From Pedobacter cryoconitis (GTDB taxonomy: Bacteria > Bacteroidota > Bacteroidia > Sphingobacteriales > Sphingobacteriaceae), in NCBI RefSeq assembly GCF_003259615.1, contig NZ_QLLR01000004.1, positions 124,001 through 188,000 of the forward strand: a DNA stretch of 64,000 bases, written 5' to 3'. The notes beneath the pieces were generated by a model. That model was given only the letters and a program-made list of their open reading frames with translations, ran no database searches and was not told the DNA's origin. Below, in pieces: positions 27,168 to 35,753 of this stretch. The translations under genes were made by a program, and so were the position numbers. Position 1 is the first letter of the stretch, and each line of letters begins with the position of its first letter.

Positions 27168-29285
27168 TTACTTCAAAAACTGATAGGCGATTAAACTGGC
27201 TACATAGGCCATAGCGGTCATATATACGGTTTGAATCAGCGGCCATTTCCATGATTTCGTCTCGCGGTAAACAACTGCGACAGTACTCATACATTGCATG
27301 GCGAAGGCGTAAAACAGCATCAGAGAAAATCCCGTGGCAAAGGTAAAGATGGGCAGCCCGGTTTCCGGATTGGTCGCTTCTCTCATTTTGTCCCGTATCG
27401 TACCTGTGTTTTCTTCTCCGTTGTCAACGCTGTAAATCGTAGCCATGGTTCCTACAAAGGCTTCACGGGCGGCAAATGAGGTAATCAGTGCAATACCAAT
27501 CTTCCAGTCAAAGCCTAAAGGTTTGATAACCGGCTCAATACTTCTGCCCAGAATTCCTGCGTAGGAATTTTCCAGCTTTTCAGCAGATTTATCTCTTTCC
27601 AGTGTACTGATCTGCACACTGTCTTTTTGCATTTCAATTTTAGCGTATTTCGTTTCTATCTGCTCGAATTTCTCTGACGGGCCGTAAGTTGCCATCACCC
27701 ATAAAACTATGGATATGGCAATAATCACCTTACCTGCTTCAAATACGAAGGTTTTAGATTTCTCATACATGGTGAACAGTACGTTACTCCATCTTGGCAT
27801 CCTGTAAACAGGCAGCTCCATAATAAAGTAAGACTTTTCTGTGGCCTTAATCATGAATTTCATCACGAAGGCTACGGTCACCGCAGCAATGATGCTGATC
27901 AGGTACATGCCCATCAGGGCTAATGCCTGCATGCTGATAAAGCCGAATAGTTTGGTATCCGGAATAATCAGGGAAATCAATAGGGTATAAACCGGAAGTC
28001 TTGCGGAGCAGCTGACCAATGGGGAAACCATGATAGTAATGATCCTGTCTTTCCAGTTTTCAATGTTCCGGGCGCTCATAATAGAAGGAACGGCACAGGC
28101 GAAACTACCGATCATCGGTACGACTGATTTTCCGCTCATTCCGAATTTACGCATGATCTTATCCATCATAAAGGTCACCCTGGCCATATACCCGGTATCC
28201 TCTAAAATGGAGATCAGTGCAAAGAGGATAGCAATCTGAGGGATAAACACAATAATCCCACCTAGTCCGGCAACCACACCGTCTAAGAGAAGGTTGGTTA
28301 ACATGCCGTCGGGAAGGTATTGGTGCCCTTTTTTCGCAATCCAGCCAAATGCACCTTCGATCAGGCTCATCGGGTATTCAGACCACGAGAAAATTGCGTT
28401 AAAGATAAAGAACAGGATAAACAGGAAGATAAAGAATCCCCAGAAGCGGTTGGTTAAAACCGAATCGATCTTATCGCTGAATGCAAATTTCTTTAATGCG
28501 CCGGTGTCTTCGATCACGCCGGTTAATACGGTACTTAAATATCTGTAACGGGCAATAGTTTCTGCTGCCTGTAGTTTGGAGGATTCGAATTGGTGTGCCT
28601 TTTTAATCTGCTCAAAATTTGCGTGTTGCTGAGCGGTATAAATTTCAAGGTGCTCATGCTGATGCAGAATTTGCAGGGCGAAGTAGTCATTATCGGTCGC
28701 AAGAATGGCTTTAGCTTCATCAATGGCTGCCGCAGCGAATACATTAACGTCTGTTCCGTTTACTTGTGTCGGGATAGTGGTGGTATTGGCAATAGCTTGT
28801 TTTAATGCGTCAAGGCCAGTTTTACTTCTGGCAGAGATGGCAACAACCTGGATGCCGAGGCGTTTGGAGAGTTCATCAATATTGATATTGATTCCTTCTT
28901 TATTGGCCATATCTGTCATATTCAATGCGAGTACAACTGGAATACGTAAGTCTGCTACTTGTGAGTAGAGGAGCAGGTTCCTGCGCAGGTTAGTGGCATC
29001 GGCAACTAAGACAATAAGGTCTGGGTGGCTTGAGTTTTTTTTGTCTGCAAGTACCTGGAATACTATACTTTCGTCCCTGCTTTTTGGGTATAAGCTGTAG
29101 GTTCCTGGTAAATCGACTATTTCGGCCTGTTGTTTGGCGGAGAGTTTGCAGAAACCAGTTTTCTTATCAACGGTAATACCGGGGAAGTTACCTATCTTCT
29201 GGTTTAACCCGGTGAGTAAGTTAAATAGTGTTGATTTTCCTGTATTGGGATTACCAACTAACGCAATTTTCAGTGTAGTAGCCAA
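27168..29285 (-). CDS. feoB: Ferrous iron transporter FeoB
   Basis: 705 residues, typical for FeoB. The N-terminal G domain shows G1 GNPNTGKSTLFN, G2 GNFPGITVDKK, G3 DLPGTYSL and G4 NMTD. A GDI-like linker domain follows (about 170-270). The C-terminal membrane domain has the two Gate motifs (first in VVPMIGSFACAVPSIMSARN, second around FAAREAFVGTMATIY), with Cys-containing core helices. FeoB moves Fe2+ into the cytoplasm, driven or gated by GTP hydrolysis. feoA lies 7 bases upstream. The promoter carries the shared operator (29542-29558), so iron regulation is likely. Confidence 0.96.
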   Translation of the reverse strand: MATTLKIALVGNPNTGKSTLFNLLTGLNQKIGNFPGITVDKKTGFCKLSAKQQAEIVDLPGTYSLYPKSRDESIVFQVLADKKNSSHPDLIVLVADATNLRRNLLLYSQVADLRIPVVLALNMTDMANKEGININIDELSKRLGIQVVAISARSKTGLDALKQAIANTTTIPTQVNGTDVNVFAAAAIDEAKAILATDNDYFALQILHQHEHLEIYTAQQHANFEQIKKAHQFESSKLQAAETIARYRYLSTVLTGVIEDTGALKKFAFSDKIDSVLTNRFWGFFIFLFILFFIFNAIFSWSEYPMSLIEGAFGWIAKKGHQYLPDGMLTNLLLDGVVAGLGGIIVFIPQIAILFALISILEDTGYMARVTFMMDKIMRKFGMSGKSVVPMIGSFACAVPSIMSARNIENWKDRIITIMVSPLVSCSARLPVYTLLISLIIPDTKLFGFISMQALALMGMYLISIIAAVTVAFVMKFMIKATEKSYFIMELPVYRMPRWSNVLFTMYEKSKTFVFEAGKVIIAISIVLWVMATYGPSEKFEQIETKYAKIEMQKDSVQISTLERDKSAEKLENSYAGILGRSIEPVIKPLGFDWKIGIALITSFAAREAFVGTMATIYSVDNGEENTGTIRDKMREATNPETGLPIFTFATGFSLMLFYAFAMQCMSTVAVVYRETKSWKWPLIQTVYMTAMAYVASLIAYQFLK

Positions 29286-29292
29286 GATTGAT

Positions 29293-29508
29293 CTAAGAGA
29301 TTATAATAACAGAAGCTTCGTTTTTACGTAAACATAATTGGTATCCGGCAACACGTATTGCCATTGGATCACCTAGTGGTGCAAAACGCTCAACCTCCAC
29401 AACTTCTCCAGGCAAACAGCCCATTTCCATTAATTTTACTGACATTTCTAAATCTGTAAAGGCTACGATAGTGCCACGTTCTCCTGGATTTAACTGCGAA
29501 AGGTTCAT
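29293..29508 (-). CDS. feoA: Ferrous iron transport protein FeoA
   Basis: 71 residues with an SH3-like fold, acting as a cytoplasmic partner of FeoB. The start MNLSQLNPGERGTIVAF and the MEMGCLPGEVVEVERFAPLGDPM segment are typical. It is the first gene of the feoAB transcript, with a leader of about 37 bases after the predicted start (near 29545). Confidence 0.93.
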   Translation of the reverse strand: MNLSQLNPGERGTIVAFTDLEMSVKLMEMGCLPGEVVEVERFAPLGDPMAIRVAGYQLCLRKNEASVIIIS

Positions 29509-29535
29509 ATCTTTAATTAGGCCGCAATGTAGCCT

Positions 29536-29559
29536 TTATCAATAATAAATCCAAATAAA
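29536..29559 (-). promoter_or_regulatory. Candidate metal-regulated operator/promoter of feoAB
   Basis: Read on the minus strand, 29558-29542 is TTATTTGGATTTATTAT. It differs at only 2 of 17 positions from the sequence at 32326-32342 in the siderophore-receptor promoter (TTATTTAGATTGATTAT). It overlaps a near-consensus -7 box (TTTATTTG at 29559-29552) and the expected start, so a bound regulator would block RNA polymerase. A Fur- or DtxR-type iron regulator is the likely binder, but its identity cannot be read here. Confidence 0.65.
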
Positions 29560-29585
29560 GCCCCCGTTGTGACACCATTAATACA

Positions 29586-29677
29586 TAAAAACAAAGGAAA
29601 CTTATGTTCGGGCGACATTGCCTTCGCCGAAGAGGCTCGGAACGCATGCCCTTTACATTAAGTTTCCTTTGTTTTTA
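29586..29677. repeat. Hairpin element, copy 1 (conserved core)
   Basis: Perfect 19-bp arms (29586-29604, 29659-29677; TAAAAACAAAGGAAACTTA) enclose a core of about 45 bases with a hairpin tip CTTCGCCGAAG. The core matches, inverted and with three differences, that of copy 2 at 32670-32766, although the outer arms differ. It may act as a bidirectional terminator or be a small non-autonomous mobile element. Confidence 0.8.
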
Positions 29678-29716
29678 TCCAATCCACGCTGGAGAGGTGT
29701 TATAGACGAGAAGCTT

Positions 29717-29841
29717 TAAAATAGTTATTTGTAGATGCCTGAGGATTGTTATTGGTTAGCACTTTAAGAATTGTTACTGGTTGGCGCGCTAAGGATTGTT
29801 ATTGGTTAACGCCTTAGAGATATAATTTGTGAGTAACCTTA
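29717..29841. repeat. 25-bp tandem repeat
   Basis: Three clear units start at 29742, 29767 and 29792, exactly 25 bases apart, each beginning AGGATTGTTATTGGTTA or a close variant (units 1 and 3 match at 22 of 25, units 1 and 2 at 19 of 25). Degenerate units probably flank them at 29717 and 29817. It lies about 190 bases upstream of the feoA promoter, so it could be a protein-binding array; it also borders the receptor gene's 3' end. Confidence 0.75.
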
Positions 29842-29897
29842 AGTGCCTGTTTAAGACACCTAAGGCTTATTATTTTATTGTATTGATTCAATAAGTA

Positions 29898-32321
29898 TTA
29901 GAAGTTGTATTTAACACTGATTCTTCCATTTCTAGGTACTTCATAGATGTAAGTATAATAAGAAACTGAGGTTGCTGTTTCTTTTGCTACTTTAGTATAA
30001 GAACCTTGGGTAAACAGTTTTTTGTCCAATAAGTTACTTACTAAACCTGTGATCGAGAATTTACCCTTTACGTAGGATATACCTGCGTCGAAACGGATAT
30101 AATCTGCAAATGGTGTTTGAGTAGTTCCTGATCCTGCGTAACGGTTTAATAGCATTTGGTAACCGCCGGAGAATCCAATTCCGTTAAATATGGAGTTTGC
30201 ATTTCTGTAACGGTACGATAACCATCCGTTAGTGATGTGTTTAGCTGTATTGGCAAGGTAAGTTCCGGTAGCATTTTTTGCCGGATCTTTGTTCTCATCT
30301 CTGGTTACTTTTGGATCTGTGTAAGCATAGTTCAGGGTTAAGTTTAAGCCTTCTGCAACTTCACCTACCAAGTCAAATTCGATACCTTTAGATTGAACTT
30401 CACCTAATTGTACCATGAAGTTATTTGGATCTCCAAGAGGGTATGCAGGGTCAGGAGTTAACACATTTTTCTTTGTAATTTTATACATAGAGAATGTAGA
30501 ATTCCATTTTCCGCCGAACCAGTCTTTCTTCAATCCGAATTCAATGTTATTACCAGTTACGGGTTTAAAAACGTCTCCGGTTGCTGATCTCGAAGCTTGT
30601 GATTGTGGAATAAAGCTCTGGTCGTATAAGGTATAAGCAGAGAAATCTTTGGTGATAGAATAACTTAAGCCTACTCTTGGGGTAACTGCATTATCTGACA
30701 TTTGTGTCGCATTGGTTTTACCAACAGTTTCTGCATGGGTAAAACGACCTGCCAAGGTTAAACGTAGTTTCTCATCCAGAAAACGTAATTCGTCTTGTAA
30801 GTATACTCCTGTATAAGTAGAGTTGGTTGCATAAGTATTTGCGCCTGATCTTACCTGGATGCTTCTTGACCTGTCAAATACAGGGATGTTAGCAGCTGGT
30901 ATGCCATACACAGGATTGTAAATATTAAATGTGGCACTATTAGCCAGTAGAAGATCTGGTTGTGACGTACTTGAAAAGTCACCCCAGGTTTTTAGGTTAC
31001 CCATATCCAGGCCTCCTAAAACTCTGTGTACAATCTGTCCTGTTTTGAACTGGCCTTGCAAACTCAATTGTATATTTTTATTGATAGCCAATTCTTCACT
31101 GATATTCAGTCCTCTTTTCATGTCACCATTAGCGGCAATCATAGAAGGCCATATCGAATTTCCCACCAGGGAATAGTTCAAATAGGCAGCTTGTGCATTA
31201 AATGTCCAGTCCTTATTGAATTTATGGTTGAGATAAAGGGTAAGATTATGGTCATTCAGCTTATTTGGGTCTAATGAAGGATCGCCAACAAAGAAGCTGG
31301 GATCAGTATCACCAAATCCTTTCGGAGAGAATCCGTAGTTACCTAATGCTAATGCTTCTACGTGCTGGTGTGTATATTCAGCAGTAACTTTAGTATTGCT
31401 GTCAATCTGATAGCTGATTACCGGTGCAATTACATACTTATCATTGTAATTGAACTTATTGAAACTGCCTTTAGTCTGCGCAGCTACGTTTAAACGAAAT
31501 AACAATTTACCATCAGCAGAAAGCTTGGTATCCAGATCTACCGCAGCACGTGCAAGATTATATCCACCAGCACTCAGACTAACAGAACTTTGATTCGTGC
31601 CCGTAGGTTTTTTAGTAACGATATTGTAAAGACCACCCGGTTCACCGTTCGCCATCATAAAGCCAGCAGGCCCTTTTACGAATTCGATCCGGTCAATTGT
31701 AGCAGCATCATCTGCAAGCGGGCCCCATGGAGTTTTTAAATTCATCCCGTTACGGAATCCTGGAATAGAGAAACCACGCATGTAAATGTTTGCGTATTGC
31801 GCATCCCAGTGCCCAACCCTTACCGCGCCACTTACGTTTCTGGTTACACCGTCTACAACATCAAAAGCCATCTGGTCTGCCATCAATTGACTCGTAACCA
31901 CTTTAATGTTTTGAGGTAATTCTAATAGCTTTGTTTGTAAACGTAAAGAAGAAGATACTTTTTCTACCTTATATTTTTTATTGGTAGAAATCTGTACATC
32001 TTTCAGCTGCGACTTATTCTCATTCAGAGAGAAGTCAGCTATTACAGTTTCTTTGGTCACTGTAATTTGTTTTTCTTTAGGATAAAGGCCAATAGCAGAA
32101 ACAATGATAGTATACTGTCCCGCTGGCACTTTTCTTATGGAGTAAGAACCATTCTCCTCAGTAATTGCACCGAAAGTGGTACCTTTTAACTTTACAGTTA
32201 CTCCATCAGCAACTGTTCCATCCGAAGTAGTAATTCTACCCTTGATGTTTCCATTATGCTGTGCATATAGGCTTGTACTTAGAAATAAAATAAAAAATAA
32301 TGAAAGTAATTGTTTTGGCAT
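29898..32321 (-). CDS. TonB-dependent siderophore receptor
   Basis: 807 residues from the ATG at 32321 (MPKQLLSLFFILFLSTSLYA signal peptide; an earlier in-frame ATG at 32375 would place it after the signal start). An N-terminal carboxypeptidase-regulatory-like domain (about 25-100), typical of Bacteroidota receptors, is followed by the plug domain (VDGVTRNVSGAVRVG, then IYMRGFSIPGFRNG) and a 22-strand-type barrel ending YNF. The plug's siderophore-receptor style suggests ferric-chelate import via TonB. It is probably iron-repressed: two copies of the shared operator bracket its promoter. It lies alone between two oppositely oriented hairpin elements. Confidence 0.88.
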   Translation of the reverse strand: MPKQLLSLFFILFLSTSLYAQHNGNIKGRITTSDGTVADGVTVKLKGTTFGAITEENGSYSIRKVPAGQYTIIVSAIGLYPKEKQITVTKETVIADFSLNENKSQLKDVQISTNKKYKVEKVSSSLRLQTKLLELPQNIKVVTSQLMADQMAFDVVDGVTRNVSGAVRVGHWDAQYANIYMRGFSIPGFRNGMNLKTPWGPLADDAATIDRIEFVKGPAGFMMANGEPGGLYNIVTKKPTGTNQSSVSLSAGGYNLARAAVDLDTKLSADGKLLFRLNVAAQTKGSFNKFNYNDKYVIAPVISYQIDSNTKVTAEYTHQHVEALALGNYGFSPKGFGDTDPSFFVGDPSLDPNKLNDHNLTLYLNHKFNKDWTFNAQAAYLNYSLVGNSIWPSMIAANGDMKRGLNISEELAINKNIQLSLQGQFKTGQIVHRVLGGLDMGNLKTWGDFSSTSQPDLLLANSATFNIYNPVYGIPAANIPVFDRSRSIQVRSGANTYATNSTYTGVYLQDELRFLDEKLRLTLAGRFTHAETVGKTNATQMSDNAVTPRVGLSYSITKDFSAYTLYDQSFIPQSQASRSATGDVFKPVTGNNIEFGLKKDWFGGKWNSTFSMYKITKKNVLTPDPAYPLGDPNNFMVQLGEVQSKGIEFDLVGEVAEGLNLTLNYAYTDPKVTRDENKDPAKNATGTYLANTAKHITNGWLSYRYRNANSIFNGIGFSGGYQMLLNRYAGSGTTQTPFADYIRFDAGISYVKGKFSITGLVSNLLDKKLFTQGSYTKVAKETATSVSYYTYIYEVPRNGRISVKYNF

Positions 32322-32324
32322 AAT

Positions 32325-32409
32325 ATTATTTAGATTGATTATAATTTCGGCGCAAAGTAAGTGGAAATTTACCATGTATTCAAAATTATTTTAAATCAGT
32401 CTAAATAAT
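32325..32409 (-). promoter_or_regulatory. Receptor promoter bracketed by two candidate iron-responsive operators
   Basis: Minus-strand promoter: TTTG (32384-32381), 20-base spacer, TTACTTTG (32360-32353), predicted start near 32346. One operator copy, ATTATTTAGATTGATTA..., occupies 32325-32345 (plus orientation); a second, beginning ATTATTTAGACTGATT on the minus strand, occupies 32409-32385. They lie immediately after and before the promoter, in opposite orientation. The same core occurs in the feoAB promoter. Confidence 0.7.
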
Positions 32410-32669
32410 AGCTTCTTACGCAGAATATTGTCTATTCATTCAATAAATTGTTTTAGCAAAATAATTACCTGCTTAATTATCAAGCATAATCATACAAAGC
32501 GATTTATTACTTAGTAAGTCAGCTCAGTATAATCAATACTATCCATGGAGTAACCCTTCAAGCCTATCAAATAGTAACTAACAAGAGTTCTGTCATTAAT
32601 AATCCTTATTTCTCCAAAAATAAATACAATTCGTGGGGATACCCCATTAAGTTCCCCAACCGGTTGGAA

Positions 32670-32766
32670 TTAAAAAAAAACAAATATACTAATGTGAGGA
32701 CATGCGTTCCGAGCCCCTTCAGGCGAAGGCAATGTCGGCCGAACATAGTATGTTTGTTTTTTTTAA
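32670..32766. repeat. Hairpin element, copy 2 (inverted relative to copy 1)
   Basis: AT-rich arms (32670-32695 with 32742-32766, about 22 paired bases with some mismatches) around a core of about 48 bases that includes the apical hairpin CCTTC-AGGCGAAGG read on the complementary strand. The core matches copy 1 (29586-29677) in reverse orientation at roughly 45 positions with three changes and one inserted base. It ends three bases from the stop codon of the next gene, so it probably also terminates that transcript. Confidence 0.8.
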
Positions 32767-32768
32767 TA

Positions 32769-35600
32769 TTACATATCCCCCCCACTTCTTCTACCATAAC
32801 CTCTTCCACTACCCCCGCCCATACCCGGCATTGGCACATCATTCTGCATAGTTTTCCCGCCCATTCTGCTTAACGAATAAGTAAACGAGAACATATAATA
32901 TCTTTTCAGCACATTATACCTTAAATCGGTAATTGTGTTATTGCTGGAAGTTCTTGAAATTCCCTGATTCTGATTCAGCGCATCATTTACAGCAACCTTA
33001 AACGTTCCCCTGTTTTTGAAAAACTGCTTACTGATATACCCATTCATGATCGTAAAATTAGTATTGTACTCCTGCCCTCTACCCGTATTCTGGAAATAAT
33101 CCACATTCACCGCAAGGCGAATATTTCCAGGAAACATATAACTCACATCAATTGCCGGGTTCAGCGTATAATAAGTAGTATTTGCAGCAGGCTGAGCAGA
33201 ATAAGTAGCACGGTTAACAGATCCCGCTACACTTGCAGTCAGGTCCAGTTTATCCATAGAAGAAACCAACCTGTATTTATTGGTAATCGAAAGATCATTC
33301 GTAATGTTCTGCAGAGAATTCGTGAAATTGACCCCTCTTGCATAAGTACCCCCTAAATCTATATTCAAATTCAACTTATTCTCCTTGATAATAGGTAAGC
33401 CCAGAGAAGAACCCAAAGTCCCCTGATAAACCCCATTCACATTGACAGGAACAACCGCAAGCTTACCAAAATTAGGATCAGAAGGCGCATCAATCAATCT
33501 GCTATCATTTCCAAAAGCATTAAAAGTCTGGCTGATGTTCGCAAAGATAAACAGCGAACGAAACTTTGCGAAGTCGAAATTATTATACAACACAGTCAGG
33601 TTATTCGTGAAAGAAGGCTTCAAACCTGGATTACCAATTGGAATACTCTGCGCATTCGTATTGTCAGGAATAGGCTGAATCTGAGTAATTGAAGGCTGCT
33701 GCGTATTTCCGCGGTATCTGATCACTAACCTTTTGCTCTTGCTGAATTTATAACGCAATTGCGCCGTAGGCACGATATTATAAAAATTCTGATTGATAAT
33801 ATTACCAGTAGTCAGATTCTCATTTCTCCTGTCCGTATTCTGTACCCCCACTCCTATATTCCAATTTAACTTCTCTGTATTCTTATTCAAACTTGCCCCA
33901 ACCGCATTAGTCAGCGTCTTATTCTCATAAGTATTCGTGTAAGTCAGATCAGGTATATCATACTGAGAAGTTACCGGGTTAAAGTTATAATTGAAACGCT
34001 CACTATTGTTAAAACTATAAGTATTCTGATAATTCACCTCCAGGTTCAGTGTTTTGGAAATCGGCTCCGTATAAACCAATCTTGAAGTATTCGTGATCGA
34101 ATGTGAATTCTGGTTGTTCAGCTGGTTAATCACTGAATTGCTTACAGAATCACTCTGCGTAGTTACATTGTTAATATCATTATATATTTTGGAGTCATTA
34201 TCATTGATACTCGTATTGATATTCAAAGATAAAGTTCGTCCCTTTTTAGCGAACTTCTTCCTCAATAAAATATTGTTACCAATTACCGGAGACGTAGAAT
34301 TGGTATTATAACCCTGCGTACCCACTGTCTGATACTTATCATAAGTATTCACATAATTAGTATGCTGAGCCAATCCCGTTTCTGTATAAGTAACACTAGG
34401 CTGTACACGGATTGACATGGTTGAATCAATCTTCGTATCTATTAAAAAGTTAAAACGGTGATTTTTACTATCCGTATTGCTCGTCAGATTCTGATTAAAC
34501 AGCGTCCTGCTATCCCCTAACAAATTCTCTCTTGAACTGGTCTGCTCATTAAACAAAGAAGTCTTATTGAAAAAATAACTCGCAGTAATCTTAGTCTGGT
34601 CCGTATAAACATCAGCAAAGTTAATCCCGAAAGCATTCGTATTCGTGATCCCTTGTGGCGGAGCACCAGATGCCGCACTAAAACGACCACCGCCACCGCC
34701 TCCTCCTCCGCCACCACCATTACCCAGGCCGCCACCGCCGCCAAAGTTCTGCTTGTTGACATTGTTGAACTGGCCGATCACAGAGAACTGCTGCTCCTTA
34801 TTAAACTTATTCACATTCAGGTTCACATCATAACGATCATCCGTACCATAACCAACACTTGAATTTCCGAAATAACCATTCTTCTTATCCTTTTTGGTCG
34901 TGATGTTAATAATTTTCTCCCTGTTTCCATCATCCACACCCGTAAACTGGGCCTGATCCGACAGCAAATCAATTACCTGGATCTTATCAATCATATCAGC
35001 AGGCAAATTCTTGGTCGCTAATAAAGGATCATTTCCAAAGAAATCTTTACCATCCACACGAACACGCGTAATAGTCTCTCCCTGTGCTTTGATAGAACCA
35101 TCCTTGGCTACATCAACACCAGGCAACTTCTTCAGTACATCCTCCACAACAGCATTCTCCCTTACCTTATAAGCACCCGCACTATACTCTACCGTATCAG
35201 TTTTGACCACTACCGGGGTTACTACCCCTTTAATCACTACTGTATTTAAATTCAGCCCCGTATTCTCCATCGCCAGTGTCCCTAAATTGACAACAGGTGA
35301 AGCAGCAGAAACAGTAAACTCTTTATTCACATTATTTAAACCGAGATAAGCTACCGTAAGTCTGTAAGGCCCCGGAGCAAGTCCTTTGAGTACAAAAGAA
35401 CCATCAGTTTCTGTATTGATCACACCAGCCACACTGGAATCTTTCAGGCTTTTGACTGCTACAGAAGCATAGTCTACAGGAAAACGGTCTTTCGCATTGA
35501 CGACCTTTCCGCTAACGGAGCCGTTTTTTAATTGAGCATACGAAGAAAAGCTGAAAAGGAGGAATACAATCAGCAGGAGATTTTTAGTAAAAGTCGTCAT
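32769..35600 (-). CDS. Outer-membrane beta-barrel protein with carboxypeptidase-regulatory domain
   Basis: 943 residues. Signal peptide ending SSYA (about residue 22), a carboxypeptidase-regulatory-like domain (about 28-100, GSVSGKVVNAKDRFPVDYAS), then a plug-like region (GAYKVRENAVVEDVLKKLPG, DGKDFFGNDPLLATKNLPAD) and a long barrel. This is the Bacteroidota outer-membrane barrel family related to TonB receptors but without a typical aromatic last residue. Two glycine tracts stand out: one near residue 285-305, and the tail (GMGGGSGRGYGRRSGGDM). No iron-type operator was seen upstream. It is a separate transcript; its stop is at the edge of hairpin copy 2. Confidence 0.82.
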   Translation of the reverse strand: MTTFTKNLLLIVFLLFSFSSYAQLKNGSVSGKVVNAKDRFPVDYASVAVKSLKDSSVAGVINTETDGSFVLKGLAPGPYRLTVAYLGLNNVNKEFTVSAASPVVNLGTLAMENTGLNLNTVVIKGVVTPVVVKTDTVEYSAGAYKVRENAVVEDVLKKLPGVDVAKDGSIKAQGETITRVRVDGKDFFGNDPLLATKNLPADMIDKIQVIDLLSDQAQFTGVDDGNREKIINITTKKDKKNGYFGNSSVGYGTDDRYDVNLNVNKFNKEQQFSVIGQFNNVNKQNFGGGGGLGNGGGGGGGGGGGRFSAASGAPPQGITNTNAFGINFADVYTDQTKITASYFFNKTSLFNEQTSSRENLLGDSRTLFNQNLTSNTDSKNHRFNFLIDTKIDSTMSIRVQPSVTYTETGLAQHTNYVNTYDKYQTVGTQGYNTNSTSPVIGNNILLRKKFAKKGRTLSLNINTSINDNDSKIYNDINNVTTQSDSVSNSVINQLNNQNSHSITNTSRLVYTEPISKTLNLEVNYQNTYSFNNSERFNYNFNPVTSQYDIPDLTYTNTYENKTLTNAVGASLNKNTEKLNWNIGVGVQNTDRRNENLTTGNIINQNFYNIVPTAQLRYKFSKSKRLVIRYRGNTQQPSITQIQPIPDNTNAQSIPIGNPGLKPSFTNNLTVLYNNFDFAKFRSLFIFANISQTFNAFGNDSRLIDAPSDPNFGKLAVVPVNVNGVYQGTLGSSLGLPIIKENKLNLNIDLGGTYARGVNFTNSLQNITNDLSITNKYRLVSSMDKLDLTASVAGSVNRATYSAQPAANTTYYTLNPAIDVSYMFPGNIRLAVNVDYFQNTGRGQEYNTNFTIMNGYISKQFFKNRGTFKVAVNDALNQNQGISRTSSNNTITDLRYNVLKRYYMFSFTYSLSRMGGKTMQNDVPMPGMGGGSGRGYGRRSGGDM

Positions 35601-35753
35601 GGAAAAAGCTTGATATTTTCAATTATATCCTTGTCTGACTCTAAGAAAGGTAAATGGTTTGTTTTTATTTATTAAAAACCGGGTAATATTTTAAATACAT
35701 CCGTTTATTCAGCTTAAGGGGCTGATAAAATGTTTTAATAACAGGTAGAATAC

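Larger units (their letters stand above)
29509..29897. other. Intergenic region upstream of feoA, downstream of the receptor gene
   Basis: 389 bases without a gene. From low to high coordinate it holds: the feoAB promoter and operator (29536-29559), a hairpin element (29586-29677), a tandem repeat of 25 bases (29717-29841), and a final hairpin with arms CCTTAAGTG (29837-29845) and CACCTAAGG (29857-29865), possibly the terminator of the receptor gene, whose stop is at 29898. Confidence 0.75.
32322..32768. other. Promoter region of the siderophore receptor and upstream structures
   Basis: 447 bases without a gene. It holds the receptor promoter with two operators (32325-32409), an unremarkable AT-rich stretch to about 32600, a small GC-rich palindromic cluster (TGGGGATACCCCA at 32634-32646 and CCAACCGGTTGG near 32656-32667), and hairpin element copy 2 (32670-32766). 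The latter ends three bases before the stop of the next minus-strand gene. Confidence 0.75.

Noticed and set aside
32634..32667. GC-rich palindromes as an attachment site or part of hairpin copy 2
   Set aside because: They are short, not repeated at copy 1, and lie outside the conserved core, so no role can be assigned.
29586..32766. Phase-variable inversion of the receptor promoter
   Set aside because: The inverted elements enclose both promoter and gene, so inversion would not switch expression on or off; kept only as a possible cassette.
34645..34862. Pro-rich and Thr-rich frames on the plus strand
   Set aside because: They are antisense reads of the glycine-coding tract of the outer-membrane barrel gene.
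35601..35753. Further gene between the outer-membrane barrel gene and the small lipoprotein
   Set aside because: No frame with a start and credible composition was found; it is probably the promoter region of the barrel gene.
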